35,698 nucleotides of DNA from Prevotella sp. Lineage in GTDB: Bacteria > Bacteroidota > Bacteroidia > Bacteroidales > Dysgonomonadaceae. Below, in pieces: positions 8,417 to 16,512 of this stretch. How positions within the stretch are numbered: position 1 is the stretch's first letter; each line of letters begins with the position of its first letter. Position numbers and translations under genes: made by a program. The DNA lies in the NCBI GenBank assembly GCA_031285905.1, contig JAITVH010000022.1, positions 1 to 35,698 on the forward strand. Reading direction: 5' to 3'. Under the pieces are notes generated by a model. That model was not told the origin of the DNA and ran no database searches. It worked only from the letters and a program-made list of their open reading frames with translations.

Positions 8417-8424
8417 TATGTTTG
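8417..8424 (+). promoter_or_regulatory. putative -7 box for the XRE/S24 regulator
   Basis: TATGTTTG matches TAnnTTTG and lies 57 bases upstream of the ATG at 8482. A T-rich stretch (8375-8381) is in the -33 area without a clear TTTG. Confidence 0.4.
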
Positions 8425-8481
8425 TGTGTCGAATTACACTTTTAGACTGATTATAAACTAATTGAGAGAAAGGCGGATTGT

Positions 8482-9219
8482 ATGGAATTTAAAGACAGAC
8501 TAAAGTATTTATTAGATAAAGAGGGAGTTACCGCTTATCGTATATGGAAAGATACAGCTATTACCAAAGGCACAATAGCAAACTATGTAGAAGGAAAAAC
8601 TACTCCTAACAAGTCCAATGTTTCACTATTAGCTTCCTACTTTAATGTTAATGAAGAATGGCTATTCAAGGGTGAAGGCAGAATGAACCGTTCCGACAAA
8701 GTAAATGGTGAGGATCCATACATTATTACCAAGTCGGGCGTAAAATACTATGAGATGGCAAGCGGTAAATACCGTATGCGTGTCCCATTTATCCCCGTTA
8801 AAGCCTATGCCAAATATATAGACGAGTGCAGAGATGCTGAATTTGTTGGCGAAGAGTTTGAAGAATTTGACTTCATTGTCGACAAAATAGGGCATGGTCG
8901 TTATTTCGCCTTTGAGATCAAGGGTGACAGTATGGATGACGACACAAAAAGAAGTCTCAGCAATGGCGATATAATATTGGCACGCGAACTGGGTAAAGAA
9001 CATTGGTCGAATAAACTACATACGGAAGATTATCCCAACTGGATAATCGTTCTGGATAACACCATACTTTGTAAACAGGTTATCAACCAGGATTTGGATA
9101 AGGGAACTATCATTTGTCATTCACTTAACCCATCACCGGAATATTCTGATTTTGAGTTGAAACTGGATAATGTATGCCAGTTGCTGAATATTGTACAGCG
9201 GGTTTCGAGCTCCTTTTAA
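8482..9219 (+). CDS. XRE-family helix-turn-helix regulator with S24 (LexA/CI-like) peptidase domain
   Basis: This 245-residue protein has an N-terminal XRE-type helix-turn-helix at residues about 5-62 (AYRIWKDTAITKGTIANYVEGKTTP) and a C-terminal S24 peptidase-like domain at about 100-235. The serine of the Ser-Lys dyad is Ser150 in IKGDSMDDD and the lysine is Lys198 in ILCKQVI. The region where self-cleaving relatives carry an Ala-Gly scissile bond reads PVKAYAKYID, with Ala110-Lys111. If this is the cleavage site, glycine is missing and RecA-stimulated cleavage may be weak or absent. The family represses prophage or stress genes. There are no phage genes around it, so it is more likely a chromosomal regulator. 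It overlaps the convergent acpH gene by 4 bases at the 3' ends. Confidence 0.88.
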   Translation: MEFKDRLKYLLDKEGVTAYRIWKDTAITKGTIANYVEGKTTPNKSNVSLLASYFNVNEEWLFKGEGRMNRSDKVNGEDPYIITKSGVKYYEMASGKYRMRVPFIPVKAYAKYIDECRDAEFVGEEFEEFDFIVDKIGHGRYFAFEIKGDSMDDDTKRSLSNGDIILARELGKEHWSNKLHTEDYPNWIIVLDNTILCKQVINQDLDKGTIICHSLNPSPEYSDFELKLDNVCQLLNIVQRVSSSF

Positions 9220-9800
9220 AGTTTCTGTACCACATCTCGCGCATAGCTTACAAGCTGGGGAAAAAACAACTTATAAGCCTCTCTTATTTCATCATAATGT
9301 TGTTTAAAGTCTGCAAATATTGGGGCATTATCATCAAGATAGTTAGCCCGCATTTGCAATCGCTTGAAGCTGCGTTTTATCATCCATTGGTAGCGATAAC
9401 TATAAAGCCAGTTTTCGCCTTGCATATACATAAACATTGTACGAAATTCGTTGGGTAGAATCTCACTGTTCGTTCCTATTTGCTTATAACAATGGGTCGC
9501 AAAATAGTTCCACTCTTTAGCGCTATTGCGCGTCTTATCCAATGCCAGGAAGTGGTCGAATGATACATCAAGGAAAGCTCCCGCATACTTACCAGCCGAA
9601 GGACGTAATAAGGCCATTGCCTGCTGGGTAATCTCATGTCTGTCTGTGAAAGAATCAATCTCTCTGTGTAAGCGGATTCCCAATTGTATAGTTTCGGGAT
9701 AAACTTCTATTTGTTTGCCCTTCACCATATCTGCGATCATATTCCCTGTCAGAATATCAGCATCACCAAAAGACAAATACGCATGCGCCAAAAAGTTCAT
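9216..9800 (-). CDS. acpH: acyl carrier protein phosphodiesterase (DUF479 family)
   Basis: The 194-residue protein matches the AcpH family, which removes 4'-phosphopantetheine from holo-acyl carrier protein in the cytoplasm. It has the expected start MNFLAHAYLSF, then GNMIADMVKG, GIRLHREIDSFTDRH and VSFDHFLALD. Their Asp and His residues fit the HD-type metal-binding set of the family. The length is usual (about 190-200). In vivo relevance of ACP hydrolase activity is debated even in E. coli. It is a single gene: a terminator of the upstream LVIVD gene lies before it, and its 3' end overlaps the S24 regulator by 4 bases on the opposite strand. Confidence 0.88.
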   Translation of the reverse strand: MNFLAHAYLSFGDADILTGNMIADMVKGKQIEVYPETIQLGIRLHREIDSFTDRHEITQQAMALLRPSAGKYAGAFLDVSFDHFLALDKTRNSAKEWNYFATHCYKQIGTNSEILPNEFRTMFMYMQGENWLYSYRYQWMIKRSFKRLQMRANYLDDNAPIFADFKQHYDEIREAYKLFFPQLVSYARDVVQKL

Positions 9801-9900
9801 TTATGTCGTTGTTTAATTACCATTGTCCATAATAACATACATAAATAATGTTAGTATAAATGAAGCCGGGCCAAAGGTAACTCAAAAATAGGATGATAAC

Positions 9901-9935
9901 AAAAATAAAAAGCAGTAGCCCTAATGAGCAACTGC
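9901..9935 (-). terminator. intrinsic terminator of the LVIVD lipoprotein gene
   Basis: The stem GCAGTAGC (9912-9919) / GCAACTGC (9928-9935), with one internal mismatch and an 8-base loop, lies 25 bases past the minus-strand stop at 9960. On the minus strand it is followed by a T-rich run (reverse complement of AAAAATAAAAA at 9901-9911). Confidence 0.75.
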
Positions 9936-9959
9936 CGCATTTACATAACACTACAATTA

Positions 9960-11231
9960 TTACTTTACGATCGGTAATTTACTCATTTGAGTTATATCTT
10001 CTATGTTTGTACAATCATATTGATAAAGTCCGTCATTCGCTATCATCATCAACATATTGTCAAAAGGAATCACATCATACCCATCCATACCTGTAAAATG
10101 CGCTATCTTATTCGCTATAATTTCCTGCGGATTTTCAGCCCCATATATTTTCAGCCCGTCATCACATAGATATAATATACCATTTTGGACGGCCAGGCCT
10201 TTAGGATTCTTCATTGCATACGACGCTATTTGTTTTGGTTCTTTTACATCACTTACATCTATGACCAACAATTCATCTGTATTTTGTCCACACGAATTTC
10301 CGGAATGTATAGTTACATATGCTATATCATTTTCCACCACTACCGGATCACAACCATACACATGTTGCAGCGAAGACTGATATTCCGGCCTAATCGGGTC
10401 TGAAACAGAATAGATCATCATTCCACGGGGTGTTCCCAGATACAAATATTCTTTATAGTTGAAGATTGTTTCTACATTCCAGCTCAGACTGACAGAATCG
10501 GATTTCACGACAGGTGCATTACCCGATAAATCAAAAATATCCATCTTATGTGATTCATTCATCACTGCATACAAATAATCTTTGTATACACAGAAACGGG
10601 ACATAGAACCATTTACTCCATTCTTACTATCAGATGAAGTAGGAGGCGATCCATCAAGATACTCATTACGGTTATCTTCAGGATTGTAAAGCATTGTCAC
10701 AGATCTTTCTACAAGATTCCATCCTGTTACTATCCTGTCTTTTGCGGGTTCACAGAGAGTATAATCATAACCAAATTCATTTTCTACCGGAGGCAGTGCT
10801 CCTAAGAAGACATTCTCTAAACGTCCTTTTAATTGGGGATCTGAAGGACTTGAAATATCGAACCAGATCATATCTATATATGAATCTGCATAGAGTGTAT
10901 TATCACGGATAGCAATATCCGCGTTTCCCATAATTTCAATGAATGCGATATTTTGAGGATTCTGAGGATCTTTGTTGTTGATGATATGGATACCTTTTTC
11001 CGGTTCGGATATATATATGAAACCTTCATAAAAGCACATCTTTCCCTGCCCTGTAATGCCTTTGGGTGTTTGTGATACTTTCACAGAGTTACGGAATACT
11101 TTCGCATCCATAAATACAGGTTCGTTAATCTTATAATTCAAAGTTTCAATTCTTTCCCCATCCGAATCATCACAACGATTAAAGAGGATGCCGAAACCTA
11201 GAGCAATAATTATATATAATAGATTCTTCAT
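9960..11231 (-). CDS. LVIVD-repeat beta-propeller lipoprotein
   Basis: The 423-residue protein has a type II signal peptide with the lipobox ending at Cys20 (ILFNRC), followed by acidic DDSDGE, which resembles the Bacteroidota lipoprotein export signal for surface display. The rest consists of repeated blade-like units that alternate FYEGFIYISEPEKGIHIINN, WFDISSPSDPQ, DYLYAVMNESHKMDIFDLSG, YLYLGTPRGMMIYSVSDPIRP and ELLVIDVSDVKEPKQIASY. This is the LVIVD pattern of a beta-propeller seen in Bacteroidota surface proteins. No enzymatic motif is visible, so a binding or scaffold role is likely. It is the last gene of a unit with the ECF sigma factor and the barrel protein upstream (28 bases from the barrel stop to this start), so it may belong to the same regulon. 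Confidence 0.85.
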   Translation of the reverse strand: MKNLLYIIIALGFGILFNRCDDSDGERIETLNYKINEPVFMDAKVFRNSVKVSQTPKGITGQGKMCFYEGFIYISEPEKGIHIINNKDPQNPQNIAFIEIMGNADIAIRDNTLYADSYIDMIWFDISSPSDPQLKGRLENVFLGALPPVENEFGYDYTLCEPAKDRIVTGWNLVERSVTMLYNPEDNRNEYLDGSPPTSSDSKNGVNGSMSRFCVYKDYLYAVMNESHKMDIFDLSGNAPVVKSDSVSLSWNVETIFNYKEYLYLGTPRGMMIYSVSDPIRPEYQSSLQHVYGCDPVVVENDIAYVTIHSGNSCGQNTDELLVIDVSDVKEPKQIASYAMKNPKGLAVQNGILYLCDDGLKIYGAENPQEIIANKIAHFTGMDGYDVIPFDNMLMMIANDGLYQYDCTNIEDITQMSKLPIVK

Positions 11232-11259
11232 ATTTTAAAGTATATATTAAGGTCGATTC

Positions 11260-12546
11260 CTAAAATTTATATCTAAGCCCTGCTCCAAGTCCGAATACCG
11301 ACTTTTTCTCGGTTCTGACGCTTACAGGCTGATTGTTCTCAAAATAATGTGAAAAACGAGGTTCGACATATGCTCCTATATCTTTATAAAAGTTATATCC
11401 TACTCCCACAGATGCATTTAATGACCATTGCAGACCACTAATACTTCCTTTCTCGGATATAGCAGATGTTTTATCATCAGTCTGATACATTTCCTGAGTA
11501 TATTTTCTTGTTAATCCTTTTTCCACCATACCTCCGGCAGAAACATACACATTCCATTTAGGGTCATTAAGTATATAAACTACTAAGTTTACAGGGACAC
11601 CTAAATAATGTAATTCCTGCTTTGACTGATACTGAGGTATATTTGTTCTTTTAAAAGTAGAAGATAAATAAGTATACATCAGTCCTGTTTCGACACCAAA
11701 ATGCTTATTGATATCCTTTCGTACAGTAAAGCCGAATGATAAAGGGAGGTCATGTTCTACTTCCGGAAAATCCCTTGACGAAAGGAATTTCGTATTCGCT
11801 TCTCCCGGATCTCTCAATATAATTCCGTCATCCTCGCCATTGGTTATACTAGGCGACGACTGGAATTCACTCTTTAGTGAATTTAAACCATCTCCAGAGG
11901 AGGAAATACTACCATTTGATGTAAAAGATGCCGCCATCGTCCAATTATCGTTACCCTTTTTCTTTGGTAAAAGGATTTTCCCCTGCTCAAAAACATTTGA
12001 CCTGTTATCTCGTTTTACATCCGCATTTTTCGATGTTTGTACTGCCTCATCTTTTTTCTCCTGATCTTCAACAGGCTGATTGTTTTCTATTTCCTGAGTT
12101 GGCGTTTTCGATATATCTATATTCTCTCCATCACTAGCCTTCGGTTTATCAGTAGCCTTATTTGCAGAAGATATGAATGCTACGGCTTTAGTCACGAATG
12201 ACTGTTCTTCAGTTGGCTCCGACATTGCCAACTCTTTTTCCATCTCAATAAATCTTTTCTCAGAAAGAGCATAGTCTTCCTGCTCCAAAACCTTTGCTAT
12301 ATCTGATGATAATGGAGCCTGATCAGGCATAAGTAAGAATACAGCTCCGATAAAAGCTGCGGCTGCGGCTATGCCGGTAACCCACCGTTTTATGTCTCTT
12401 TTAGGTTTTGATGAGACTATACGCGATTCTATACCGTTCCAACAATCGTTGTCAACAGTAACCTTATGATTTTCCAGCTTTTGTCGGATGAGTTCGCTGA
12501 ATTCATCAGGAAAATTCTTATTTCTATCCTCGTTGTCGTTTCGCAT
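11260..12546 (-). CDS. anti-sigma-like transmembrane protein fused to an outer-membrane-type beta-barrel
   Basis: This 428-residue protein has three parts. Residues 1-55 are charged and soluble (FPDEFSELIRQKLENHKVTVDNDCWNGIE...), like the cytoplasmic part of anti-sigma factors. Residues about 56-73 form one transmembrane helix (VTGIAAAAAFIGAVFLLM). Residues 74-200 are a polar, low-complexity linker. From about 201 to the end, alternating strands (LSFGFTVRKDINKHFGVETGLMYTYL, LHYLGVPVNLVVYIL, WSLNASVGVGYNF, GAYVEPRFSHYF) and a terminal Phe in GLRYKF look like an 8-strand-type outer membrane beta-barrel. It overlaps the ECF sigma gene by 23 bases, so the pair is translationally coupled. A role as the sensor or anti-sigma partner is inferred from layout and position only. 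Confidence 0.8.
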   Translation of the reverse strand: MRNDNEDRNKNFPDEFSELIRQKLENHKVTVDNDCWNGIESRIVSSKPKRDIKRWVTGIAAAAAFIGAVFLLMPDQAPLSSDIAKVLEQEDYALSEKRFIEMEKELAMSEPTEEQSFVTKAVAFISSANKATDKPKASDGENIDISKTPTQEIENNQPVEDQEKKDEAVQTSKNADVKRDNRSNVFEQGKILLPKKKGNDNWTMAASFTSNGSISSSGDGLNSLKSEFQSSPSITNGEDDGIILRDPGEANTKFLSSRDFPEVEHDLPLSFGFTVRKDINKHFGVETGLMYTYLSSTFKRTNIPQYQSKQELHYLGVPVNLVVYILNDPKWNVYVSAGGMVEKGLTRKYTQEMYQTDDKTSAISEKGSISGLQWSLNASVGVGYNFYKDIGAYVEPRFSHYFENNQPVSVRTEKKSVFGLGAGLRYKF

Positions 12547-13084
12547 CTTCTTGCATTATTTGAGAGAGAACAATCTTTTGTAACAGTTTACGGCCTCTGA
12601 TAAACTGAGACCGGGAAGTGCTTTCTTGTATATTTAATATTTCTGCTATTTCATTATGAGAGTAACCTTCTATGGCAAAAAGGTTAAATATTGTACGATA
12701 ACCGCTTGGTAACTGCTCTATACATTTCATGAGTTCATCAGCTGATAATTTATCTAATGCCGATACACTCACATTTTCAACCACTTCGGTATATTCATCA
12801 ATACTGACACTGAACTTCAATGCGTTATTTTGTCTCAGATATTCCAGTGCTGTAGTAACAAATACCCGTCGCATCCACCCTTCGAGAGAGCCTTTACCTG
12901 TATACATATCCAACTTCGTAAAGACTTTTACAAAACCATCTTGTAGGATGTCTTGCGCCGTGTCTCTATCCGACGCATACCGCATGCAGATTCCCATCAT
13001 GACAGGCGCATAGAGCTCATAAAGTTTCTTTTGAGCCCATGGTTTGCCACGCTTACACTCTGCAACTAGCATCTGATCATCCAT
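12524..13084 (-). CDS. ECF-type RNA polymerase sigma factor
   Basis: The 186-residue protein has sigma region 2 at about residues 18-85 (YELYAPVMMGICMRYASDRDTAQDILQDGFVKVFTKL) and region 4 at about 120-172 (CIEQLPSGYRTIFNLFAIEGYSHNEIAEILNIQESTSRSQFIRGRKLLQ). There is no region 1 or 3, which defines an ECF sigma factor. It directs RNA polymerase to a small set of promoters in response to a signal, usually from the envelope. The downstream overlapping gene encodes a protein with an anti-sigma-like N-terminus, which suggests control by sequestration. A perfect 9-bp inverted repeat lies 24 bases before the start codon. Confidence 0.93.
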   Translation of the reverse strand: MDDQMLVAECKRGKPWAQKKLYELYAPVMMGICMRYASDRDTAQDILQDGFVKVFTKLDMYTGKGSLEGWMRRVFVTTALEYLRQNNALKFSVSIDEYTEVVENVSVSALDKLSADELMKCIEQLPSGYRTIFNLFAIEGYSHNEIAEILNIQESTSRSQFIRGRKLLQKIVLSQIMQEDAKRQRG

Positions 13085-13107
13085 CCGTTGGTTAACTCTC
13101 TATGGTG

Positions 13108-13140
13108 AAGATGCAAAATCAATTTCAGAAGTTGCATCTT
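13108..13140. promoter_or_regulatory. perfect 9-bp inverted repeat upstream of the ECF sigma gene
   Basis: AAGATGCAA (13108-13116) and TTGCATCTT (13132-13140) are exact reverse complements separated by 15 bases, in the 5' region of the minus-strand sigma gene. The arms could be an operator for a dimeric regulator or a leader hairpin. The loop is long for a terminator and no T-tract follows. Confidence 0.45.
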
Positions 13141-13176
13141 GGTTAAAAAAAACAATACTTCTTTAATAATTAACAG

Positions 13177-13205
13177 AAGGCTCGGGTCTAATATCTCCGA
13201 GCCTT
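13177..13205. terminator. terminator hairpin after recA
   Basis: AAGGCTCGG / CCGAGCCTT is a perfect 9-bp stem with an 11-base loop, located 37 bases past the recA stop on the minus strand. The downstream sequence on that strand is A/T-rich but not a clean T-run. Confidence 0.75.
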
Positions 13206-13241
13206 GTATTTTAATGCAAAAAATGTCTGATTCTTTTTGAG

Positions 13242-14264
13242 CTATTTTTTATCTTTCAATGCTGCAAAAATCAGGGTTTCCAATTCCTCTGCCAGCTCAG
13301 GATTATCTTTTATTGTATCCTTAGCGGCTTCACGTCCCTGTCCCAATTTAGTGTCATTATAACTAAACCAGGAACCGCTTTTCTTTACGATACCTAATTC
13401 CACACCTAAATCTACAATTTCACCGGATTTTGAGATACCTTCTCCATACATAATATCAAATTCGGCCTTTCTAAATGGTGGGGCAACCTTATTTTTTGCC
13501 ACCTTTACGCGCGTCTGGCTACCCTTTACTTCATCTCCGTCTTTTAATTGCCCTATGCGGCGGATATCAAGACGCACCGATGCATAATATTTGAGCGCAT
13601 TACCTCCTGTAGTGGTTTCCGGTGAGCCGAACATTACACCAATCTTGTCGCGTAACTGATTGATGAATATACATGTAGTACTGGTCTTGCTAATTGCGGC
13701 TGTTAGTTTACGCAAAGCCTGCGACATCAATCGTGCCTGAAGTCCCATTTTGGAATCGCCCATTTCTCCTTCCAGTTCTGCTTTCGGTGTCAAAGCTGCT
13801 ACTGAGTCTATAACTACAATATCTACGGCAGATGAACGAATAAGTTGTTCTGCAATTTCCAATGCTTGTTCTCCACTATCCGGTTGCGAAATCCATAAGT
13901 TTTGAACATCGACGCCCAACTTTTCGGCATAGAATCGGTCGAATGCATGCTCGGCATCTATTATAGCGGCAATACCACCCGCTTTTTGCGCCTCTGCTAT
14001 TGCATGTATGGCTAATGTGGTTTTACCTGACGATTCGGGGCCGTATATTTCTATCACCCTGCCACGGGGATACCCTCCCACGCCAAGAGCGGCATTCAAT
14101 GCAATCGAACCTGTTGGTATTACAGCAATTTCATCTATTTTGTCGTCTCCCATCTTCATGATGGAACCTTTACCGTAGCTTTTCTCTATTTTGTCCATCG
14201 CAGCTTGCAGAGCTTTCATTTTTTCTGCATTCGGAGCCGCTTTCTTTTCTTTCTCTTCCGCCAT
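13242..14264 (-). CDS. recA: recombinase RecA
   Basis: The 340-residue RecA protein has the usual length and domain order. The Walker A motif GPESSGKT is at residues 75-82, a Walker B-type strand is [12 protein letters not shown], the central region is [15 protein letters not shown], and the L2-side segment is [21 protein letters not shown]. RecA forms ATP-dependent filaments on single-stranded DNA for homologous recombination and stimulates self-cleavage of LexA/UmuD/CI-type proteins. It starts 23 bases after the bcp stop in the same direction, so it is the last gene of the LOG - frameshifted gene - bcp - recA unit. No SOS-type operator is obvious directly before it, which fits transcription from further upstream. 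Confidence 0.98.
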   Translation of the reverse strand: MAEEKEKKAAPNAEKMKALQAAMDKIEKSYGKGSIMKMGDDKIDEIAVIPTGSIALNAALGVGGYPRGRVIEIYGPESSGKTTLAIHAIAEAQKAGGIAAIIDAEHAFDRFYAEKLGVDVQNLWISQPDSGEQALEIAEQLIRSSAVDIVVIDSVAALTPKAELEGEMGDSKMGLQARLMSQALRKLTAAISKTSTTCIFINQLRDKIGVMFGSPETTTGGNALKYYASVRLDIRRIGQLKDGDEVKGSQTRVKVAKNKVAPPFRKAEFDIMYGEGISKSGEIVDLGVELGIVKKSGSWFSYNDTKLGQGREAAKDTIKDNPELAEELETLIFAALKDKK

Positions 14265-14287
14265 TCTTTAAGTCCTGTTTTTATTGT

Positions 14288-14749
14288 TTATAATTGATTC
14301 AAAATTTGTTGAGCATGCTCTTTTGTTTTTATCTCTTTCGGGCCTATGATTTTTTCGATAACACCGTTCTCGTTTATCAGGAAAGTGGTACGGAATGTAC
14401 CCATATATTTTCGCCCGGCCAGCGTTTTCTCACCCCATACGCCAAAGGCCTCCACCAATGACTTATTTGTATCAGCTATTAAAGGAAAGGGTAATTGTTG
14501 CTTTTCTTTAAATTTCTGATGCGATTTTTCACTATCAACGCTTACTCCAAGTATCTGATAACCTAATTTGCGAAACTGTGAGAAATTATCCCTGAAACTG
14601 CATGCCTCGGCCGTACAACCCGGCGTACTGTCTTTGGGATAGAAATAGAGGACTAACTTGTGCCCGGTATAGTCACTAGCCTTTATTTCTTTGCCGTCCT
14701 GGTCTTTTCCTAATGTCTCGGGGATTTTGTCTCCCACTTTCAATGCCAT
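14288..14749 (-). CDS. bcp: thioredoxin-dependent peroxiredoxin, BCP type
   Basis: The 153-residue protein has the full-length BCP/PrxQ form of thiol peroxidase. The peroxidatic cysteine is Cys45 in STPGCTAEAC and the resolving cysteine is Cys50, five residues on, so it is the atypical two-cysteine PrxQ arrangement. The active-site context FYPKDSTPGCT is intact. It reduces hydrogen peroxide and alkyl or lipid hydroperoxides with electrons from thioredoxin in the cytoplasm. It lies between a frameshifted gene (3-base gap) and recA (23-base gap), placing oxidative defence and DNA repair in one transcript, an arrangement known in other Bacteroidales. Confidence 0.96.
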   Translation of the reverse strand: MALKVGDKIPETLGKDQDGKEIKASDYTGHKLVLYFYPKDSTPGCTAEACSFRDNFSQFRKLGYQILGVSVDSEKSHQKFKEKQQLPFPLIADTNKSLVEAFGVWGEKTLAGRKYMGTFRTTFLINENGVIEKIIGPKEIKTKEHAQQILNQL

Positions 14750-14752
14750 CGT

Positions 14753-15291
14753 TTATTTATTCTTTATATAAAAAGTACGTTCATATTCACTTTTTCTTTT
14801 TCTGAGTACATTGCGCTTGTCGATTGCATCATTTGAAGCTTTATCAAAAGCTCTGGCCGATGCAAAATATTGATCGAAATCTGCGTCTGCATCGGAGCCC
14901 AACACCCCATATTTTTCCAATCTGCTGATTTTTTCTTTCATGGCATCAGCATATTCCAGTACAGATTTTTGATAATCTTCCCCACCTTTAAATATTGGCA
15001 TACGTTTTATTTCTTTACAATATTCATCAATGGCAGTAGTAGGCTTAACGGCAGATTTCTTTAAATCCATAGTTATTTTGTTATCCCAAACGTTCTGAAC
15101 TTTCTCCTCATAGTCTGCATATTCCTTGTCAATATCATTTATCATATCCAATAAAAACTGATTATATCCTGTTTTTGTTTGAATATTCTCGTTCTTTTCC
15201 GTCCTTTTTTTCAGGACGCCTCCTTCATCCTGCCCATATACTGTAGAAGGCTAAAAGATGATACTAATAATGTCAAAAAAACTCTTTTCAT
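14753..15291 (-). pseudogene. secreted protein gene with a frameshift in its signal peptide
   Basis: An ATG at 15291 opens a good signal peptide (MKRVFLTLLVSSFS), but this frame then reads LLQYMGRMKEAS and stops at TGA. The frame one base away reads PSTVYGQDEGGVLKKRTEKN and runs on without a stop into the 130-residue helical, charged domain that ends at 14753 (...SEYERTFYIKNK). Joining the two near 15249-15252 (the AGCC site, as if one C were missing) gives a normal exported protein, SSFSPSTVYGQ|DEGG. So this is either a real one-base deletion or a sequencing error. Without the fix, translation could only start at an internal TTG (15151) or ATG (15145), leaving no signal peptide. I do not recognise the family. 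The mature part is K/E/D-rich and helical, and the gene sits between LOG and bcp. Confidence 0.7.
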
Positions 15292-15324
15292 GTGTGTGTT
15301 ATTGTGTTTTGTGTTAAAAAAATG

Positions 15325-15900
15325 TCAGGTTTTGAACCATTTTTCATTTGGTAAAGGAACATAGGTTCCCATTCTGTATAACAACCTTTCTATATCATCA
15401 TCAATTAATAAAAGGTCTTTATACTCCTCTTTCAAAAAGCCTTTTTCTATCATCTTGGCCGACATTTCAGCCAATGCATCATAATACCCGTCGATGTTGA
15501 ATAAGCCTATGGGCTTTTTATGTAAAGACAGTTGAGCCCATGTAAGCATTTCAAATAATTCGTCCAAAGTCCCGTATCCTCCAGGAAGTGCGATCACAGC
15601 ATCACATAATTCGTTCATCAAAGCCTTTCGCTCATGCATTGTCTCTACAATGTGTATTTTGGTCAATTGTGTATGCTCCAATTCTTTCTTTTTCAAGAAA
15701 GCCGGAATAACCCCTATTACTTCTCCGCCTTCGGATAATGCGCCATTGGCTACTTCTCCCATCAAGCCCACATGAGCTCCTCCATATACAATTCCAAATC
15801 CCTTCCGGGCAATAACCCTTCCTAAAAGCACCGCCTGTTCTGCAAAAATCTTGTCATTTCCTGATGACGAACCACAAAATATGGATATATATTTCATCAA
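15325..15900 (-). CDS. LOG family protein (cytokinin riboside 5'-monophosphate phosphoribohydrolase type)
   Basis: This 191-residue Rossmann-fold protein of the LOG/TIGR00730 family has the nucleotide-binding loop GGAHVGLMGEVANGAL (residues 40-55), the helix with Met88, Arg91 and Lys92 (TMHERKALM), and the signature PGGYGTLDE (106-114). All are the active-site elements of enzymes that hydrolyse nucleoside 5'-monophosphates to base and ribose phosphate. In bacteria the physiological substrate is often AMP or another purine nucleotide, and the plant-hormone name should not be taken literally. Two adjacent start Met codons exist; I keep the first. It is the first gene of the recA operon, with a -7 box 20 bases before it and a purine-rich GGGGGAAG just upstream of the start as ribosome binding site. 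Confidence 0.9.
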   Translation of the reverse strand: MMKYISIFCGSSSGNDKIFAEQAVLLGRVIARKGFGIVYGGAHVGLMGEVANGALSEGGEVIGVIPAFLKKKELEHTQLTKIHIVETMHERKALMNELCDAVIALPGGYGTLDELFEMLTWAQLSLHKKPIGLFNIDGYYDALAEMSAKMIEKGFLKEEYKDLLLIDDDIERLLYRMGTYVPLPNEKWFKT

Positions 15901-15919
15901 TCTTCCCCCTTTGATTTAA

Positions 15920-15956
15920 CAAAGATAATAATATTATTACTTTTTTCTGTAACAAA
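15920..15956 (-). promoter_or_regulatory. putative promoter of the LOG-bcp-recA operon
   Basis: On the minus strand a perfect -7 box, TATCTTTG (15927-15920), lies 20 bases before the ATG, and TTTG (15956-15953) is a possible -33 box, with a 25-base gap. A purine-rich GGGGGAAG ribosome binding site follows. Confidence 0.5.
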
Positions 15957-15971
15957 ATTTCAAGTTATTCC

Positions 15972-16035
15972 GTCTCTATTATAGAAACGGGAAAATAACG
16001 AAAACGATGCTTGAATTATAAACAAATTATATAAA
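15972..16035 (+). promoter_or_regulatory. duplicated promoter block, copy 1, with ECF-like elements
   Basis: The segment is repeated 610 bases downstream (16582-16645) with three substitutions. It contains GAAAC (15984-15988) and CGAT (16005-16008) separated by 16 bases, the spacing and shape of a typical ECF sigma promoter. Two of the three changes (AC to GT) fall in the spacer and one in the leader, so both candidate boxes are preserved. It directly precedes the first DUF4252 gene. Confidence 0.5.
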
Positions 16036-16512
16036 ATGAATATGAAAAAACACTTTATCTTTTTATTACTAATGTTATCTTTGAGTATTACGGGCTACAG
16101 CCAAAGTGTTGACCAATTATTGAAAAAGGTATCAAAGATTGAAAATACGGAAAAAGTAAAGATCGGAGGATTTATGATGAATTTTGCCAGTATGTCCGGA
16201 GGACTGGGAGATATGCCTTTTGTTAAAGGTATAAAAGGAATTGAGGTCTATGATTTATCTTCCTGCTCTCTAGAGGATAAGCAGGATATCGGTAAACAGA
16301 TCAACAAGATAAAAGATACCAATGGTTATGAAACCATGATACATACTAAAGAGAAGAAAAGCGGAGTTCGCATTATGATAAAAAAAGAGAAGGATATTAT
16401 TAAAGAAATTTTGCTCTTATGTATGGAAAATGAAGAACCCTCCATCATCAGGCTTACCGGAAAAATAAAGGAAAGTGATCTGAATGATTTAGTAAATGAG
16501 CATAACAACTAG
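16036..16512 (+). CDS. DUF4252 protein, exported (tandem copy 1)
   Basis: The 158-residue protein has a signal peptide (residues 4-20, cleaved near GYSQ|SVDQ). The mature part, about 137 residues, matches the DUF4252 layout of Bacteroidota: an N-terminal helix, then GIKGIEVYDLSSCS, a helix DKQDIGKQINKIKD, YETMIHTKEKKSGVRIMIKKEKD, and a last strand EILLLCMENEEPSIIRLTGKI. The function of the domain is not known. The gene is paired with a second copy 610 bases downstream that shares its promoter block and signal peptide. Compared with copy 2 it has about 13 extra residues around MMNFASMSGGLGDM. The stop codon TAG lies inside the left arm of a 71-base hairpin element. Confidence 0.82.
   Translation: MNMKKHFIFLLLMLSLSITGYSQSVDQLLKKVSKIENTEKVKIGGFMMNFASMSGGLGDMPFVKGIKGIEVYDLSSCSLEDKQDIGKQINKIKDTNGYETMIHTKEKKSGVRIMIKKEKDIIKEILLLCMENEEPSIIRLTGKIKESDLNDLVNEHNN

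Noticed and set aside
10057..10380. Plus-strand open frame opposite the LVIVD gene
   Set aside because: It is the reverse strand of a well-supported repeat protein with a lipoprotein signal; similar shadows were ignored opposite the GH172, aldA and S9 peptidase genes.
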